The position numbers and the translations under genes were made by a program. Shown one piece after another: positions 1 to 9,048 of a stretch of 64,000 nucleotides of DNA (the first letter of the stretch is position 1; every line of letters starts with the position of its first letter). The DNA is from CANKJK01 sp040081715 (GTDB lineage Bacteria; Acidobacteriota; Vicinamibacteria; Vicinamibacterales; UBA2999), in contig JBEBFY010000014.1 of the NCBI GenBank assembly GCA_040081715.1, positions 1-64,000 of the forward strand, written 5' to 3'. The notes under the pieces were generated by a model. The model worked only from the letters and a program-made list of their open reading frames with translations. It was not told the origin of the DNA and ran no database searches.

Positions 1-94
1 TGCCTCCTCGTGTGTGGCGCTGTCTGGAGCGCGTGAACCACTCCGCATAATCCACGATGTAACGAGAGGCAGGTCAACTGACAGCCATTGTGTC

Positions 95-113
95 TAACGG
101 GTGGAAACCCTCT
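95..113. repeat. 19-bp direct repeat, copy 1
   Basis: TAACGGGTGGAAACCCTCT occurs here and again, identical, at 5417-5435. The core GGGT-GGAA-ACCC can form a small hairpin. The two copies bracket a segment rich in gene debris. Whether this is an insertion scar, a recombination site or a shared small structure cannot be told from two copies. Confidence 0.8.
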
Positions 114-180
114 AATGTCGCCTCATAGGTGATCACTTAAGCTGGCGCCGGTCCTCGGGCGCCGTCCTGGGCGCCTCAGT

Positions 181-426
181 GTGGACGGCGTGCGGTCGCA
201 GGCGGCCTCCTTCCCGGTTCATGACGGCCCTCTCTTCTCTCTGGTGGACCAGGGCTATCGGTACATCGTGAATGTCGCGGGTGCCGAAGCGCTCTATCGG
301 CTTTCCGACACCGACGAGAGGACCAATCTCCCAGCCGAGCCGGCGAAATTGGGAATCCTGGCAGGGCTCAGAGCCACGCTGTCCAGGATTCGCGGAATCG
401 ACGCCGGTCGTCGGCGTCAGCAGTGA
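181..426 (+). pseudogene. sulfatase C-terminal remnant
   Basis: This short open frame (GTG at 181, about 81 residues) reads like the last part of a sulfatase of the alkaline phosphatase superfamily. It has a strand pattern resembling 'LVDQGYRYIVN', then an 'EALYRLSDTDERTNL' segment, which matches the usual C-terminal 'eLYdL..Dp.E..Nl' signature, then a short amphipathic helix. No catalytic N-terminal sulfatase domain (Cys/Ser-x-Pro-x-Arg) lies upstream in any frame before the window edge; the frame is closed by a stop at 130-132. I read it as a truncated, probably non-functional leftover. The assignment rests on the motif alone. Confidence 0.4.
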
Positions 427-484
427 GGCCCGACGCGCCGGCCTCGTGTCCCGTTGTCGCGAACAGCCAGGACCGCCTCGACGG

Positions 485-1518
485 TCACCGACGCACGACA
501 CCGTTCTTCACCGTCACCGGCGTCCCCGGCGTTACCCCGTCAACCGCGGCCGCCCCGATGGCCGTGCCCACGATGGTCCGCAACTGCTCGGCCGCAATCC
601 GATGTCCGGACGGATTCCAGTGCGGGTTGTTTCTGATATAGACATTGTCGACACCGGCGCCGTGAATCGCAGCGGTCAAGTCAAGGTGGGCACGTCATGC
701 CGGGCCGCCCACTCCCGAAGAAAGCCACGACGCTGTTGATCCTCTCCGGTGTCACCCCTTCCAGGCAGGAACACCACAACCGGCTTGAAACCGATGGTGT
801 CAGCGTCCTTCAGGTAACGGTCGAGCAAGGCTCCGTTCAGGTCATAACGATTGCGATCGCGATTCCACGTCGTCTGGTACATGAACTGAACGAGCCGCAA
901 ACGCTCCCAGAAGCGAGGATAGGGATAGGGCACGGTGACGAGGCCGGAGCCTGAGATCTCGAACTTGGCGTACCCGTAGCCCGCTCCCGCGTAGTACGGC
1001 AGCAGGCGTCGAAAGTCGTCTGTATAGACCGCCAGGACCACGATGTCCGGATCGGCCTTCTTCCCGTACTGCTCGAGTGCCCGGATCATCAGGTCGAGTC
1101 CCCATCCGGTCATGCCCATGTTGTCAACGCGCCAACGGGGCTCCAAGGCCTCAAGTAGCTCAGTGACGCGCTCGTCCTGGCGCACGCCCATGCCGAACAC
1201 GAAAGAATCGCCCACCACCAGGACTCGCCGCCGGCCGTCACGCTCGTCAAACTCGCGGCTGCTGCGGAATCCGTCCGAGTTCGAGACGAGCGCGATCAGT
1301 TCCTCGCTCCACTGAGGATACCGGTGGGTCGTTGTTCTCGACGGCCACAATCGGTACCCGATGGCGGCGTCAGGCTGGTATACCTCCGGCTGCCCTGGCT
1401 TGATCGGGTTGTTCGGTGGACGGTAGGCCCCGTTCACCCTGAGTGCCAACTCGACGATCGTCAACGCGACAAGCACCGACACGATGACGATGGCCGTCTT
1501 GACGAATCGGGAACCCAC
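485..1518 (-). pseudogene. SGNH/GDSL hydrolase, frameshifted
   Basis: The protein begins at a GTG (1518) with a membrane anchor ('AIVIVSVLVALTIVELAL'), followed by the block-I nucleophile motif 'VVGDSFVFG'. The first frame ends at TGA 676-678 after 'RHDVPTLT'. The C-terminal catalytic block ('NPHWNPSGHRIAAEQL', the D/N-x-x-H region) continues in a neighbouring minus-strand frame, 679 down to 485. Adding one G in the minus-strand stretch TTGACTTGACC would give the expected '...PTLDLTAAIH...' and restore one polypeptide of about 343 residues. Such anchored SGNH esterases often deacetylate or acylate cell-envelope glycans; the substrate here is unknown. It is either a real frameshift or a sequencing error. 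Confidence 0.7.
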
Positions 1519-1860
1519 GCTAGCGGCCCTCCATGCTGAACATCATCGCTCGCAAGGCGATAACCGGGATTCCGGACGCGCTGGCAACCAGTCCGCTGCC
1601 GGGGCGATGAACCGGATGGCGCCGCGAAACCCGCTGGTCGCGACCGCCGCACCGGTCGCGGCCCCGAGGGTCAGGCCGAGCCCTCAGCAGCCTGAACATC
1701 GAGATCCTGTGCGCCAACACGCCCGCGGCGAAGGGGTCCACCACCCTGCGGAAGGCCCGCCTGCTGCGGGCCGGAACGCCGCGGCGGACCCCTCCGCACC
1801 CCTCCGCCGAGAGCGAACCGTGACCCATTAAACGGGGGGACAGCGGACATTTCTACTTCG
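1519..1860. other. patchy non-coding or decayed region
   Basis: No intact gene is recognised here. On the minus strand, a hydrophobic-looking stretch ('VVDPFAAGVLAHRISMFRLL') runs out in one frame, and a plausible continuation ('LGLTLGAATGAAVATSGFRG') lies in another. This suggests a decayed gene upstream of the SGNH hydrolase. I could not assign a family. Confidence 0.3.
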
Positions 1861-1882
1861 GAGAAGATCTGACGTCTGTACT

Positions 1883-1911
1883 TTGGGCCGACATACGGAC
1901 ACCGCTAACAT
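1883..1911 (+). promoter_or_regulatory. candidate sigma-70-type promoter
   Basis: TTGGGC (1883-1888), a 17-bp spacer and TAACAT (1906-1911) lie about 80 bp before the start of the secreted repeat protein. The -10 region and the bases after it (1901-1924) match the region before the 36481 gene at 19 of 24 positions, so a shared promoter or operator type is possible. Confidence 0.45.
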
Positions 1912-1991
1912 TGTCTATCGTCACGCGCTGGTCAACATTCTTCGCGGGGCAGCGCCGCCCCCCGCGAATCGCTCTCCTTTTCAGGTTGGTC

Positions 1992-4900
1992 ATGAACCTC
2001 ACTCGTGCGTTCGCCGTCCTCTGCCTATTGCTGCCACGCCTGGCGTCGGCCGGCATCGCGTTTGACGCGTCGAGCGGGCTGCGGGAATCGGCGCTGAACG
2101 CGAGCAGCCTCACGTATCCAGTCACGGTCGGGAGCGGGTTGACGGACCGGATTGTGGTCGTGTTGGTGCCAGCGTATGCATCGACGAACGTGAGCGTGAG
2201 CCTCATCACGTATGGCGGCGTGCCGCTGACGCGGGTGCGGCGGGACGCCAACGGGGTGCAGCTGGCGTACAGCGAAGCATGGTATCTGCTGGCGCCGGCG
2301 GCGGGGCTGCACAACGTGGTCGTGACGATGACGGGGCCGGTGGGCAGCGAGAACGCGATCTATTCGGGGGCGCTGTCGTTCAGTGGCGTCGACCAAACGA
2401 CGCCGATCGACGCGCACGCGGGGTCGGTGGTGACGGGGAGCCACGGGGCGCACGGCGACACGATCACGACGGTGACGGCGGGAGCCTGGGTGGTGGATGG
2501 CGTCGCGACGCGGAATCCGCCGGCGGCGGGCGGGAATCAGACGCAGCGATGGAGCGGCGGCGCGGCGCATCTCGAGCGGAGCGGCGGGTCGACGCGCGGC
2601 CCGATCGCCACCGCGGGCGCGACGGCGATGAACTGGACGTGGGCGACGAGCGGCGGGGCGAGCGCGCATTCGGTCGTCGCGCTCAAACCCAGTTCCGCTG
2701 GCGTGCCGGATGCGACGCCGCCCGTGCTGAGCAACGGTGCACCGTCGGGCGCCCTGCCTGCCGGCACGACGCAGGCGACGCTGTCGGTGACGACCAACGA
2801 AAACGCAGTCTGCCGTTATTCGACGACGCCGGGGACGGCCTATGCGGCGATGACGGGCACGTTCACGGTCACGGGGGCGACATCCCACTCGACGACGCTG
2901 GTCAATGTGGCTGACGGCAACTCGTACGCGCGGTACCTGCGCTGCCAGGATGCCGCCGGCAATGCGAACGGTGTTGACTACGCCGTGTCGTTTTCAATTG
3001 GCGCCAGCCGCTTCCTGACGGCGAGTAACTGGGCGGCGTTCACACCAGCCGCCAATGGCGTGGGCACTCTTCCCAAGGGATTCAAGGGCGGAATTTTCGA
3101 CGGGCGTTACTCGCATTTTATTCCCAACTTCAATGGGAACAGCGAGGTGATGCGCTACGACACAACCGCGCCGTTCACGGCCGCTGCGTCGTGGGCGACG
3201 TTCGATCCAAATCCACCATCGGGCGGCGGCTACGTCGGCGGCGCCTTCGACGGCCGCTACGTGTATTTCGCGCCGTACCGCAACGGATCGCTGAGCATCG
3301 GCGAAGTGCTGCGCTACGACACGCAGTCGCCGTTCACCTCGCAAGCCTCGTGGTCGACATTCGACCCGAGCGCCAACGACGTGGGCACGTCTCCAAAAGG
3401 GTACTGGGGCGCGTTCTTCGACGGGCGCTACATCTACTTCTCGCCCGAGCATCAGACCGGCAGCATTCAGGAGCACGGCGAGGTCCTGCGCTACGACACC
3501 ACGCTGCCTTTCAATCAGGCCGCATCCTGGCTCACGTATGACGCGGGGGCGCATGGGGTTGGCACCGACCCCGATGGCTACAAGGGAATCGCCAGCGACG
3601 GCACGTATCTCTACTTCGTGCCGTACTGGAACGGCACTGCCAGCCACGGCGAGGTGTTGCGCTATGACCGGCGCGGCGCCTTCGACGTCGCGTCATCGTG
3701 GGCGACCTACACGCCTGCGGCCAACGGCGTGGGCAACATTGCCAAGGGTTTTGAGGGCGCGGTATTCGATGGCAGATATCTGTACTTCGTGCCGAACTAC
3801 GCCGGCTTTGGCCCGAACGCCTACCACGGCGAGGTGTTGCGGTACGACACCCTGGCACCATTCCAGACTGCATCCTCGTGGACGGCTTTCGATCCGGGTT
3901 CAAACGGCGTCGGTACCGATCCCGACGGCTACAATGGCGCGACATTCGACGGCAGATACATCTATTTCGCCCCAACCAACAACGGCACAGGGCCGCACGG
4001 CGAAGTGCTGATGTACGACACGACGCGGCCGTTCAACAGCGCCGCGTCCTGGCTCACCTACGATCCGGGCGCGCGCGGCATTGGTGCCGATCCGGATGGC
4101 TTCGCCGGGACGATCTTCGATAACCGATACATCTACTTCGTACCGGATCGGAACGAGACCGGCGTTCCGGGCGGCGAGGTCCTGCGCTACGACACCGGTG
4201 TCGTGGCTCAGACCACCACGCTGGTGTTGGCCGCCCGGTCCGCCGCTTCAACGTCTGCCACTCAGAGAGTCGCCGAACCGGCGGCAACACAGGCCAGCGC
4301 AGGCCGTGTCTTCGCGGAGGTCGACGGTCCGGTGAACACACGCGTCACGCTGGCCAATCCCAACGACGCGTTCGTGGAGGTATCGTTCTATTTCACCGAC
4401 AGCGACGGACGCCGCGTCAGTTCGGGAAGCCTGGTCGTTCCACCTTTCGACCAGATCGCCGGGCTCGTGGATGGAGCACCGTTTCACGCCGGCCCATCCT
4501 TCGTGGGCACCTTCACATTCGAAGCGTCGCAGCCGATTGCTCCGGCAGCGGTGCGGGAGTTTGCCACCGAACGCGGCGAACGGTTGACGAGCCCGCTGCC
4601 CGTGGTCGGGGACGGTGCTGGACACCAGAATCTTCCGATTGCCGCCGGCGATGGGTGGAGCACGCAGGCGGTTCTCGTCAACCCGACTGATCGGGAAATC
4701 TCAGGAAGCGTCGTGGTGTCAGACGACCGAGTCAATTACCGCATTCCCGCCGGCAGCGCCTGGCGACTGTCGACATCGGAGGCGGGTCCGCTCCAACGCG
4801 GCTACGCAGTCATTGATGCGGATGCCGGTAGCGCTCGACCAGCCGGATTCGCCCTGATGTCATACAGGCCTCAGGGCACGACGGTCGCCGAATCGTCGGT

Positions 4901-5312
4901 CATTTCTGTGCCGGAGACGAGGGCGGCGCGCGTCTTGGTGAACTCGACAGGGCTGCAAACATCGATAGGGATCTCGAATGCCGGTTCGGATCGACCGGCG
5001 CGCGTAGCGGTCGAACTCACGGGCGTCGACGGTCAACCGACGGGAGTGCGAGGCGTCCTCGAGGTGCCGGGGCGCGGCCAGATGTCGACGCTCGTGAACG
5101 GCATCCCGGGCTTCGAATCGCTGCCCTCGTCTTTCATCGGCGTACTGCGGGTGACGTCGTCGTTCACGCCCGTGACGGTTGTCGGCTTCCAGGAACGCAC
5201 CGACGAGCGGGGCGCGTTCCTGGTCGGCATGCTGCCCGCGATCAGCGAAGACGGCCTTGGAACGTCGCAGCTCGTCGTCTTCAGCAGCGGCCAAGCGAGC
5301 ACAATTAAATAA
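1992..5312 (+). CDS. secreted seven-repeat propeller-like protein
   Basis: I chose the ATG at 1992, not the upstream 1911 start. It is preceded by AGGTTGG and opens a clean signal peptide ('MNLTRAFAVLCLLLPRLASA'), giving 1106 residues. Residues of roughly 20-240 form a beta-rich domain. About 340-738 hold seven repeats of about 57 residues, each running W-x-(T/A)-(F/Y)-x-P ... FDGRYIYF-P ... GEVLRYDT-x-PF, which fits a seven-bladed beta-propeller. From about 760 come three related beta-sandwich-like modules ('VTLANPND', 'AVLVNPTD', 'IGISNAG'). No membrane anchor, sortase or PEP-CTERM signal is visible at the C-terminus. It is probably exported as a surface or matrix protein. No catalytic motif was recognised, and the ligand is unknown. 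Confidence 0.8.
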   Translation: MNLTRAFAVLCLLLPRLASAGIAFDASSGLRESALNASSLTYPVTVGSGLTDRIVVVLVPAYASTNVSVSLITYGGVPLTRVRRDANGVQLAYSEAWYLLAPAAGLHNVVVTMTGPVGSENAIYSGALSFSGVDQTTPIDAHAGSVVTGSHGAHGDTITTVTAGAWVVDGVATRNPPAAGGNQTQRWSGGAAHLERSGGSTRGPIATAGATAMNWTWATSGGASAHSVVALKPSSAGVPDATPPVLSNGAPSGALPAGTTQATLSVTTNENAVCRYSTTPGTAYAAMTGTFTVTGATSHSTTLVNVADGNSYARYLRCQDAAGNANGVDYAVSFSIGASRFLTASNWAAFTPAANGVGTLPKGFKGGIFDGRYSHFIPNFNGNSEVMRYDTTAPFTAAASWATFDPNPPSGGGYVGGAFDGRYVYFAPYRNGSLSIGEVLRYDTQSPFTSQASWSTFDPSANDVGTSPKGYWGAFFDGRYIYFSPEHQTGSIQEHGEVLRYDTTLPFNQAASWLTYDAGAHGVGTDPDGYKGIASDGTYLYFVPYWNGTASHGEVLRYDRRGAFDVASSWATYTPAANGVGNIAKGFEGAVFDGRYLYFVPNYAGFGPNAYHGEVLRYDTLAPFQTASSWTAFDPGSNGVGTDPDGYNGATFDGRYIYFAPTNNGTGPHGEVLMYDTTRPFNSAASWLTYDPGARGIGADPDGFAGTIFDNRYIYFVPDRNETGVPGGEVLRYDTGVVAQTTTLVLAARSAASTSATQRVAEPAATQASAGRVFAEVDGPVNTRVTLANPNDAFVEVSFYFTDSDGRRVSSGSLVVPPFDQIAGLVDGAPFHAGPSFVGTFTFEASQPIAPAAVREFATERGERLTSPLPVVGDGAGHQNLPIAAGDGWSTQAVLVNPTDREISGSVVVSDDRVNYRIPAGSAWRLSTSEAGPLQRGYAVIDADAGSARPAGFALMSYRPQGTTVAESSVISVPETRAARVLVNSTGLQTSIGISNAGSDRPARVAVELTGVDGQPTGVRGVLEVPGRGQMSTLVNGIPGFESLPSSFIGVLRVTSSFTPVTVVGFQERTDERGAFLVGMLPAISEDGLGTSQLVVFSSGQASTIK
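3011..4197 (+). repeat. seven tandem 57-residue coding repeats
   Basis: Each unit ends in 'GEVLRYDT' or a close variant (SEVMRYDT, GEVLMYDT) and contains 'DGRYIYF' or a variant (DGRYSHF, DGTYLYF, DNRYIYF). There are seven copies of about 170 bp. They have diverged in DNA sequence but are clearly related in protein, which points to an old amplification rather than a recent one. Confidence 0.85.
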
Positions 5313-5416
5313 TGGTCACGCGTGGCGGCCAGGATGTCGATCGGCCCCACGCGAAGGGCCGGCGGCCGGCGAACGCCGCGGTGTCGGCGGACAAGGGCGC
5401 AGAACAGGCCTTCCGT

Positions 5417-5435
5417 TAACGGGTGGAAACCCTCT
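5417..5435. repeat. 19-bp direct repeat, copy 2
   Basis: Identical to the copy at 95-113, in the same orientation. It lies between the stop of the secreted repeat protein and the 3' end of the monooxygenase operon. Confidence 0.8.
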
Positions 5436-5578
5436 GGACTGACCGGGATCGGCGCGTCCGAGTCGGCCGCCAGCCGCAGTCGAGCCTTGGGCGTCGAAAT
5501 TCTACGACGAGCGCCCGTCCCTCATGGGCGGTGACGCGTCCGACTCAGAACTCGGGATTGAAACCGTGGGTGAGGAAG

Positions 5579-7888
5579 TTACCTGCCGCTGCGCGACCGG
5601 TAGTTGTTGAGCAGCGCGTACGGCTTCGGCCAGGGCAGGGCGTACCCCTGCGCGGCAGCCGCGTGGTGCGTCCAGTACGGGTTGAACAGGTGCTCCTGGC
5701 CGAGGAGCACGAGGTCGGCACGGCCGGCCGCAATGATCGTGTTGGCGTCGGCGTAGGAGGCGATGCCACCGACAGCCATCGTGGCGATGCCCGCCTCGTG
5801 CCGCAGGCGATCCGAGAACGGTGTCTGGAACTGCCGTGCGAAGGGCGGGAACCCGGGCACGGTGAATCCGCTGGAGCAGTCCACGATGTCGCAGCCGTGG
5901 GCCCTGAGCATCTGTGCGATGGCCACCGCGTCGTCGGCCGTCGTGCCGCCCTCCACCCAGTCCACCGCAGAGATACGCACGCTCATCGGCTTGTGCGCGG
6001 GCCACGCGTGCCTGCAGGCATCGAAGACCTCCAGCGGGAAGCGCATGCGGTTCTCGAGCGCAAGGCCGTACTCGTCGTCCCGTAGGTTGGTCAGCGGCGA
6101 AATGTACGAGGCGAGCAGGTAGCCGTGCGCCATGTGCACTTCGAGCAGGTCGAAGCCCGCGGCCTCGGCGCGTTCGGTCGCGGCCACGAAGTCGGCCACC
6201 GTCGCGCTCATGTCAGTCCGGGTCATGGCGCGAGGCGTTGGGCTCCGGTCGCTGCGATAGGGGAGTGCCGACGGTGCAATGACAGGCCAGCCGCCATTGA
6301 CGACGGGCGCATCGGAGGCTCCCTCCCACGGCCGCACGGTCGACCCCTTCCGGCCGGCGTGCCCGAGCTGGATGCCCACGTTTGCGGGCGACTGGCTGTG
6401 GATGAAGTCCACGATGCGTTTCCACGCCCCCACATGCGCGTCCGCGTAGAGGCCGGTGCAGCCAGGCGTGATGCGTCCGTGCGCCGACACGTCGGTCATC
6501 TCGGCGATCACGAGCCCCGCCCCGCCGATGGCGCGGCTGCCGAGGTGCACGAGGTGCCAGTCGTTCGGAACGCCGTCCTCGGCCATGTACTGGCACATGG
6601 GTGACACGGCGATCCGGTTCAGGACCACGAGGTCCCGAAGGCGGAACGGCGTGAACATCGGCGGAGTTACTGCCACGGGCACCGCGCCGGTGTGCGACTG
6701 GCCTCGGGCCGCCGGACGGGCTGCTGCCTGGGACTCAGCCTGAATCGCAGCCTCGCTTGCCACGAGGCGGTCCACGCGGTCGACAAACGCGGGGTCGCCG
6801 GCCTTCACGTCGGCGTGCGTCATCCGGAGGGACCGCGTGAGCAGCGAGAAAGCGAAGCGATCAGCGTCAAGGTGCGCGTAGCGGTCCACGTGCTCGAACC
6901 AGTCGGCCGAGCCACGCGCGGCACGTTGCAGGCTCTCGACCGCCGGGCGGCGCGCCGCTTCATAGGCGTGCAACGCGCCATCGAGCCGGTCGTGTGACGC
7001 CACTGCATCCGCCAGCGCGATGGCGTCGTCCAGGGCCAGGCGCGTCCCCGAGCCGACCGAGAAATGCGTCGTGTGTGCCGCGTCGCCGATGAGTACCACG
7101 GGACCAGCGGACCAGCGGGCACAGGTCACCGTTTCGAACTGGCGCCAGCCACCGGCAGCGGTCAGCCCGTGACCGCCGAGGTCGCTCCCGAATACGCCGT
7201 CAAGAAACGCTGCTGATGCGGCGGGCGTGGCCCGTTCGAGTCCGGCAGCCCGCCAGCAGGCATCCGTGCATTCCACAATCACCGTGCTGGCATCGGGGCC
7301 GTGCGGATAGACGTGCGCGCACCAGATGCCGTGATTGGTCCGCCTGAAGAGGAAAGCGAAGGTCGCCGCGCGGTGCGTGGTCGAGAGCCACGTGAAGCGA
7401 TTGCCGCCAACGCTCCGGTGCACGCCGACCGCGGACTCCACGAGCCCGCGCACGACGCTCGCCGCTCCGTCGGCGCCGACAATCAGATCGGCGTTCAGTT
7501 CCTCGAGCGACGTGACAGGGCGTCCGCGCTCAATGACGACGCCCGCGGAGACCGCGCTCTCCTCAAGTGCCGAGGTCAGGGCCTGACGCCCGAGGCTGAC
7601 GTAGGGATGCCCCGCGACGGAGACGGCTGCTCCGCCCGGTGGCAGAATTTCCAGCGTGGACCACGCGACGGTGTGTGGCAGCACGGCGTCGTGAATGGCA
7701 GTCTCGGCGGACTGCAGGGAATCCAGCGCCCGCTGAGAGAGCACGATGCCGGTCCGGTCGACCGCGCCGGGGGCCTCGCGCTCGAGGACCGTGACCGCGG
7801 TGCGCGGCTGCGCGCGCTTCAGACGGGCTGCGAAGGTGAGGCCGGCCGGGCCTCCCCCGACCACGATGATGCGGCGTGCACAGGCCAT
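5579..7888 (-). CDS. flavin monooxygenase/Old Yellow Enzyme fusion (2-aminobenzoyl-CoA or salicylyl-CoA type)
   Basis: The 769-residue protein starts at ATG 7888, 8 bp after the upstream acyl-CoA dehydrogenase stop; the longer open frame upstream only overlaps that gene. Residues 1 to about 370 are a PHBH-like FAD monooxygenase, with 'VVGGGPAGLTFAARL' at the N-terminus and 'GDAAHTTHFSVGSGTRLALDDA' near 270. From residue 411 a complete Old Yellow Enzyme domain follows ('SPMCQYMAEDGVPNDWHLVHLGSRA' split region, 'IQLGHAGRKGS', 'EVHMAHGYLL', 'AVGGI'). This architecture is known from 2-aminobenzoyl-CoA monooxygenase/reductase and bifunctional salicylyl-CoA 5-hydroxylase, which hydroxylate an aromatic CoA thioester and then may reduce the ring. 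The operon partners support an aromatic-CoA route. The choice between aminobenzoyl and salicylyl substrate is inference. Confidence 0.85.
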   Translation of the reverse strand: MACARRIIVVGGGPAGLTFAARLKRAQPRTAVTVLEREAPGAVDRTGIVLSQRALDSLQSAETAIHDAVLPHTVAWSTLEILPPGGAAVSVAGHPYVSLGRQALTSALEESAVSAGVVIERGRPVTSLEELNADLIVGADGAASVVRGLVESAVGVHRSVGGNRFTWLSTTHRAATFAFLFRRTNHGIWCAHVYPHGPDASTVIVECTDACWRAAGLERATPAASAAFLDGVFGSDLGGHGLTAAGGWRQFETVTCARWSAGPVVLIGDAAHTTHFSVGSGTRLALDDAIALADAVASHDRLDGALHAYEAARRPAVESLQRAARGSADWFEHVDRYAHLDADRFAFSLLTRSLRMTHADVKAGDPAFVDRVDRLVASEAAIQAESQAAARPAARGQSHTGAVPVAVTPPMFTPFRLRDLVVLNRIAVSPMCQYMAEDGVPNDWHLVHLGSRAIGGAGLVIAEMTDVSAHGRITPGCTGLYADAHVGAWKRIVDFIHSQSPANVGIQLGHAGRKGSTVRPWEGASDAPVVNGGWPVIAPSALPYRSDRSPTPRAMTRTDMSATVADFVAATERAEAAGFDLLEVHMAHGYLLASYISPLTNLRDDEYGLALENRMRFPLEVFDACRHAWPAHKPMSVRISAVDWVEGGTTADDAVAIAQMLRAHGCDIVDCSSGFTVPGFPPFARQFQTPFSDRLRHEAGIATMAVGGIASYADANTIIAAGRADLVLLGQEHLFNPYWTHHAAAAQGYALPWPKPYALLNNYRSRSGR

Positions 7889-7896
7889 GGTGGCGG

Positions 7897-9048
7897 CTAG
7901 CCGTCCAGCAGAACCCGTGCGATGGCGACGCGCTGAATCTCGGTGGTGCCTTCGTAGATGCGCAGGCCGCGCACGGCGCGATACAGGCGCTCGAGCGGAT
8001 GGCCGACGAGCAGGCCGACGCCGCCCGCCAGTTGCAGCGACTGATCCACGATCCGCTGCGCCGCCTCGGTGGCAAAGCTCTTGGCCATGGCGGATTCGAG
8101 CGTGGTGCGTCCTGGCATCGTGTCCGCCTGCCATGCCGCGCGATAGGTCAGCAGCCGGGCGGCGTCGAGGTCCGTGGCCATCCGCGCGATCGAGTCGCGC
8201 ACGAGTGGCATCGAGGCTAGCGTCGTGTCGAACTGCGACCGCGACTGCGTGTGCTTGATGGCCGCTGCGAGGGCTCGCGCCGCCATGCCGCACGCGGCCG
8301 CACCCACCGAGGGTCGCATCTGGTCCAGCGTGCCCAGGCCAATGGCCATGCCCATGCCGGTTTCGCCGACGAGTGCCCCGGCCGGCACGCGGCAGCCCGA
8401 GAGTCGAATCCGGCCCAGGGGGTGCGGAGCCGCCGTCAACTGGGCGCCGGTGAACGCCAGCCCTTGCGTGTCCGCGGGCACGAGGAACGCGCTCAGGCGT
8501 TGGCGCCTCTGGTCAGGCGCGGTCACCGCAAAGACCAGGTACACGTCGGCGATGCCCGCATTCGAAATCAGGTGCTTCTCGCCGTCGAGCACCCAGGCGT
8601 CGCCATCCGGCCGCGCGGTGGTCGCGATGGCCGCGACATCAGATCCGGCGCCGGGCTCGGTCATCGCAAAGGCGCCAACGGCCTCGCCCTCAAGCAGCCG
8701 ACCGAGCCACTGGGCCTGCTGCGCCGGTGTGCCGGCCGCCAGCAGGGGCAGGGCCACGAGTGCCTGCACCGCGAAGAGCGTGTCGGCCAGCGGGCTCACG
8801 CCGGCAAGGGTCTCCCTGGTGACGCAGATGCCGCGCAGGTCGCGTGCCGCCACCGGCGCAAACGCGTTGTGCGCGCGCAGCAGACTCAGCAGAGGGCGCG
8901 CGGCCGCGCGGGCGTCGGCGTCGGTTTCGGGCACCGGCTGCGACGACAGCGCGTCCCGGACATCTGCCAGCCGCTCCGCCAGGCGCGAATGCTCCGGCGT
9001 GAGGAAGGCGGCGACGGCTTCGAGCGAATCGATTGGGTGGCGCGCCAT
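7897..9048 (-). CDS. acyl-CoA dehydrogenase family protein
   Basis: A 383-residue flavoprotein of normal family length. It carries the mid-domain motif 'FAMTEPGAGSDVAAI' (about residues 130-145) and the C-terminal 'YEGTTEIQRVAIARVLL' signature. It should oxidise an acyl-CoA thioester to the 2,3-enoyl form and pass electrons to ETF. Its ATG overlaps the preceding enoyl-CoA hydratase stop by one base (TGATG), so the two are translationally coupled. Next to the aromatic-CoA monooxygenase fusion it probably acts on a partly reduced ring or ring-opened CoA ester. The exact substrate cannot be read from sequence. Confidence 0.88.
   Translation of the reverse strand: MARHPIDSLEAVAAFLTPEHSRLAERLADVRDALSSQPVPETDADARAAARPLLSLLRAHNAFAPVAARDLRGICVTRETLAGVSPLADTLFAVQALVALPLLAAGTPAQQAQWLGRLLEGEAVGAFAMTEPGAGSDVAAIATTARPDGDAWVLDGEKHLISNAGIADVYLVFAVTAPDQRRQRLSAFLVPADTQGLAFTGAQLTAAPHPLGRIRLSGCRVPAGALVGETGMGMAIGLGTLDQMRPSVGAAACGMAARALAAAIKHTQSRSQFDTTLASMPLVRDSIARMATDLDAARLLTYRAAWQADTMPGRTTLESAMAKSFATEAAQRIVDQSLQLAGGVGLLVGHPLERLYRAVRGLRIYEGTTEIQRVAIARVLLDG

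Noticed and set aside
8000..8293. Upstream start (8293) for the monooxygenase fusion
   Set aside because: The extra 135 residues overlap the acyl-CoA dehydrogenase coding region in another frame and have no homology; the FAD motif begins directly after ATG 7888.
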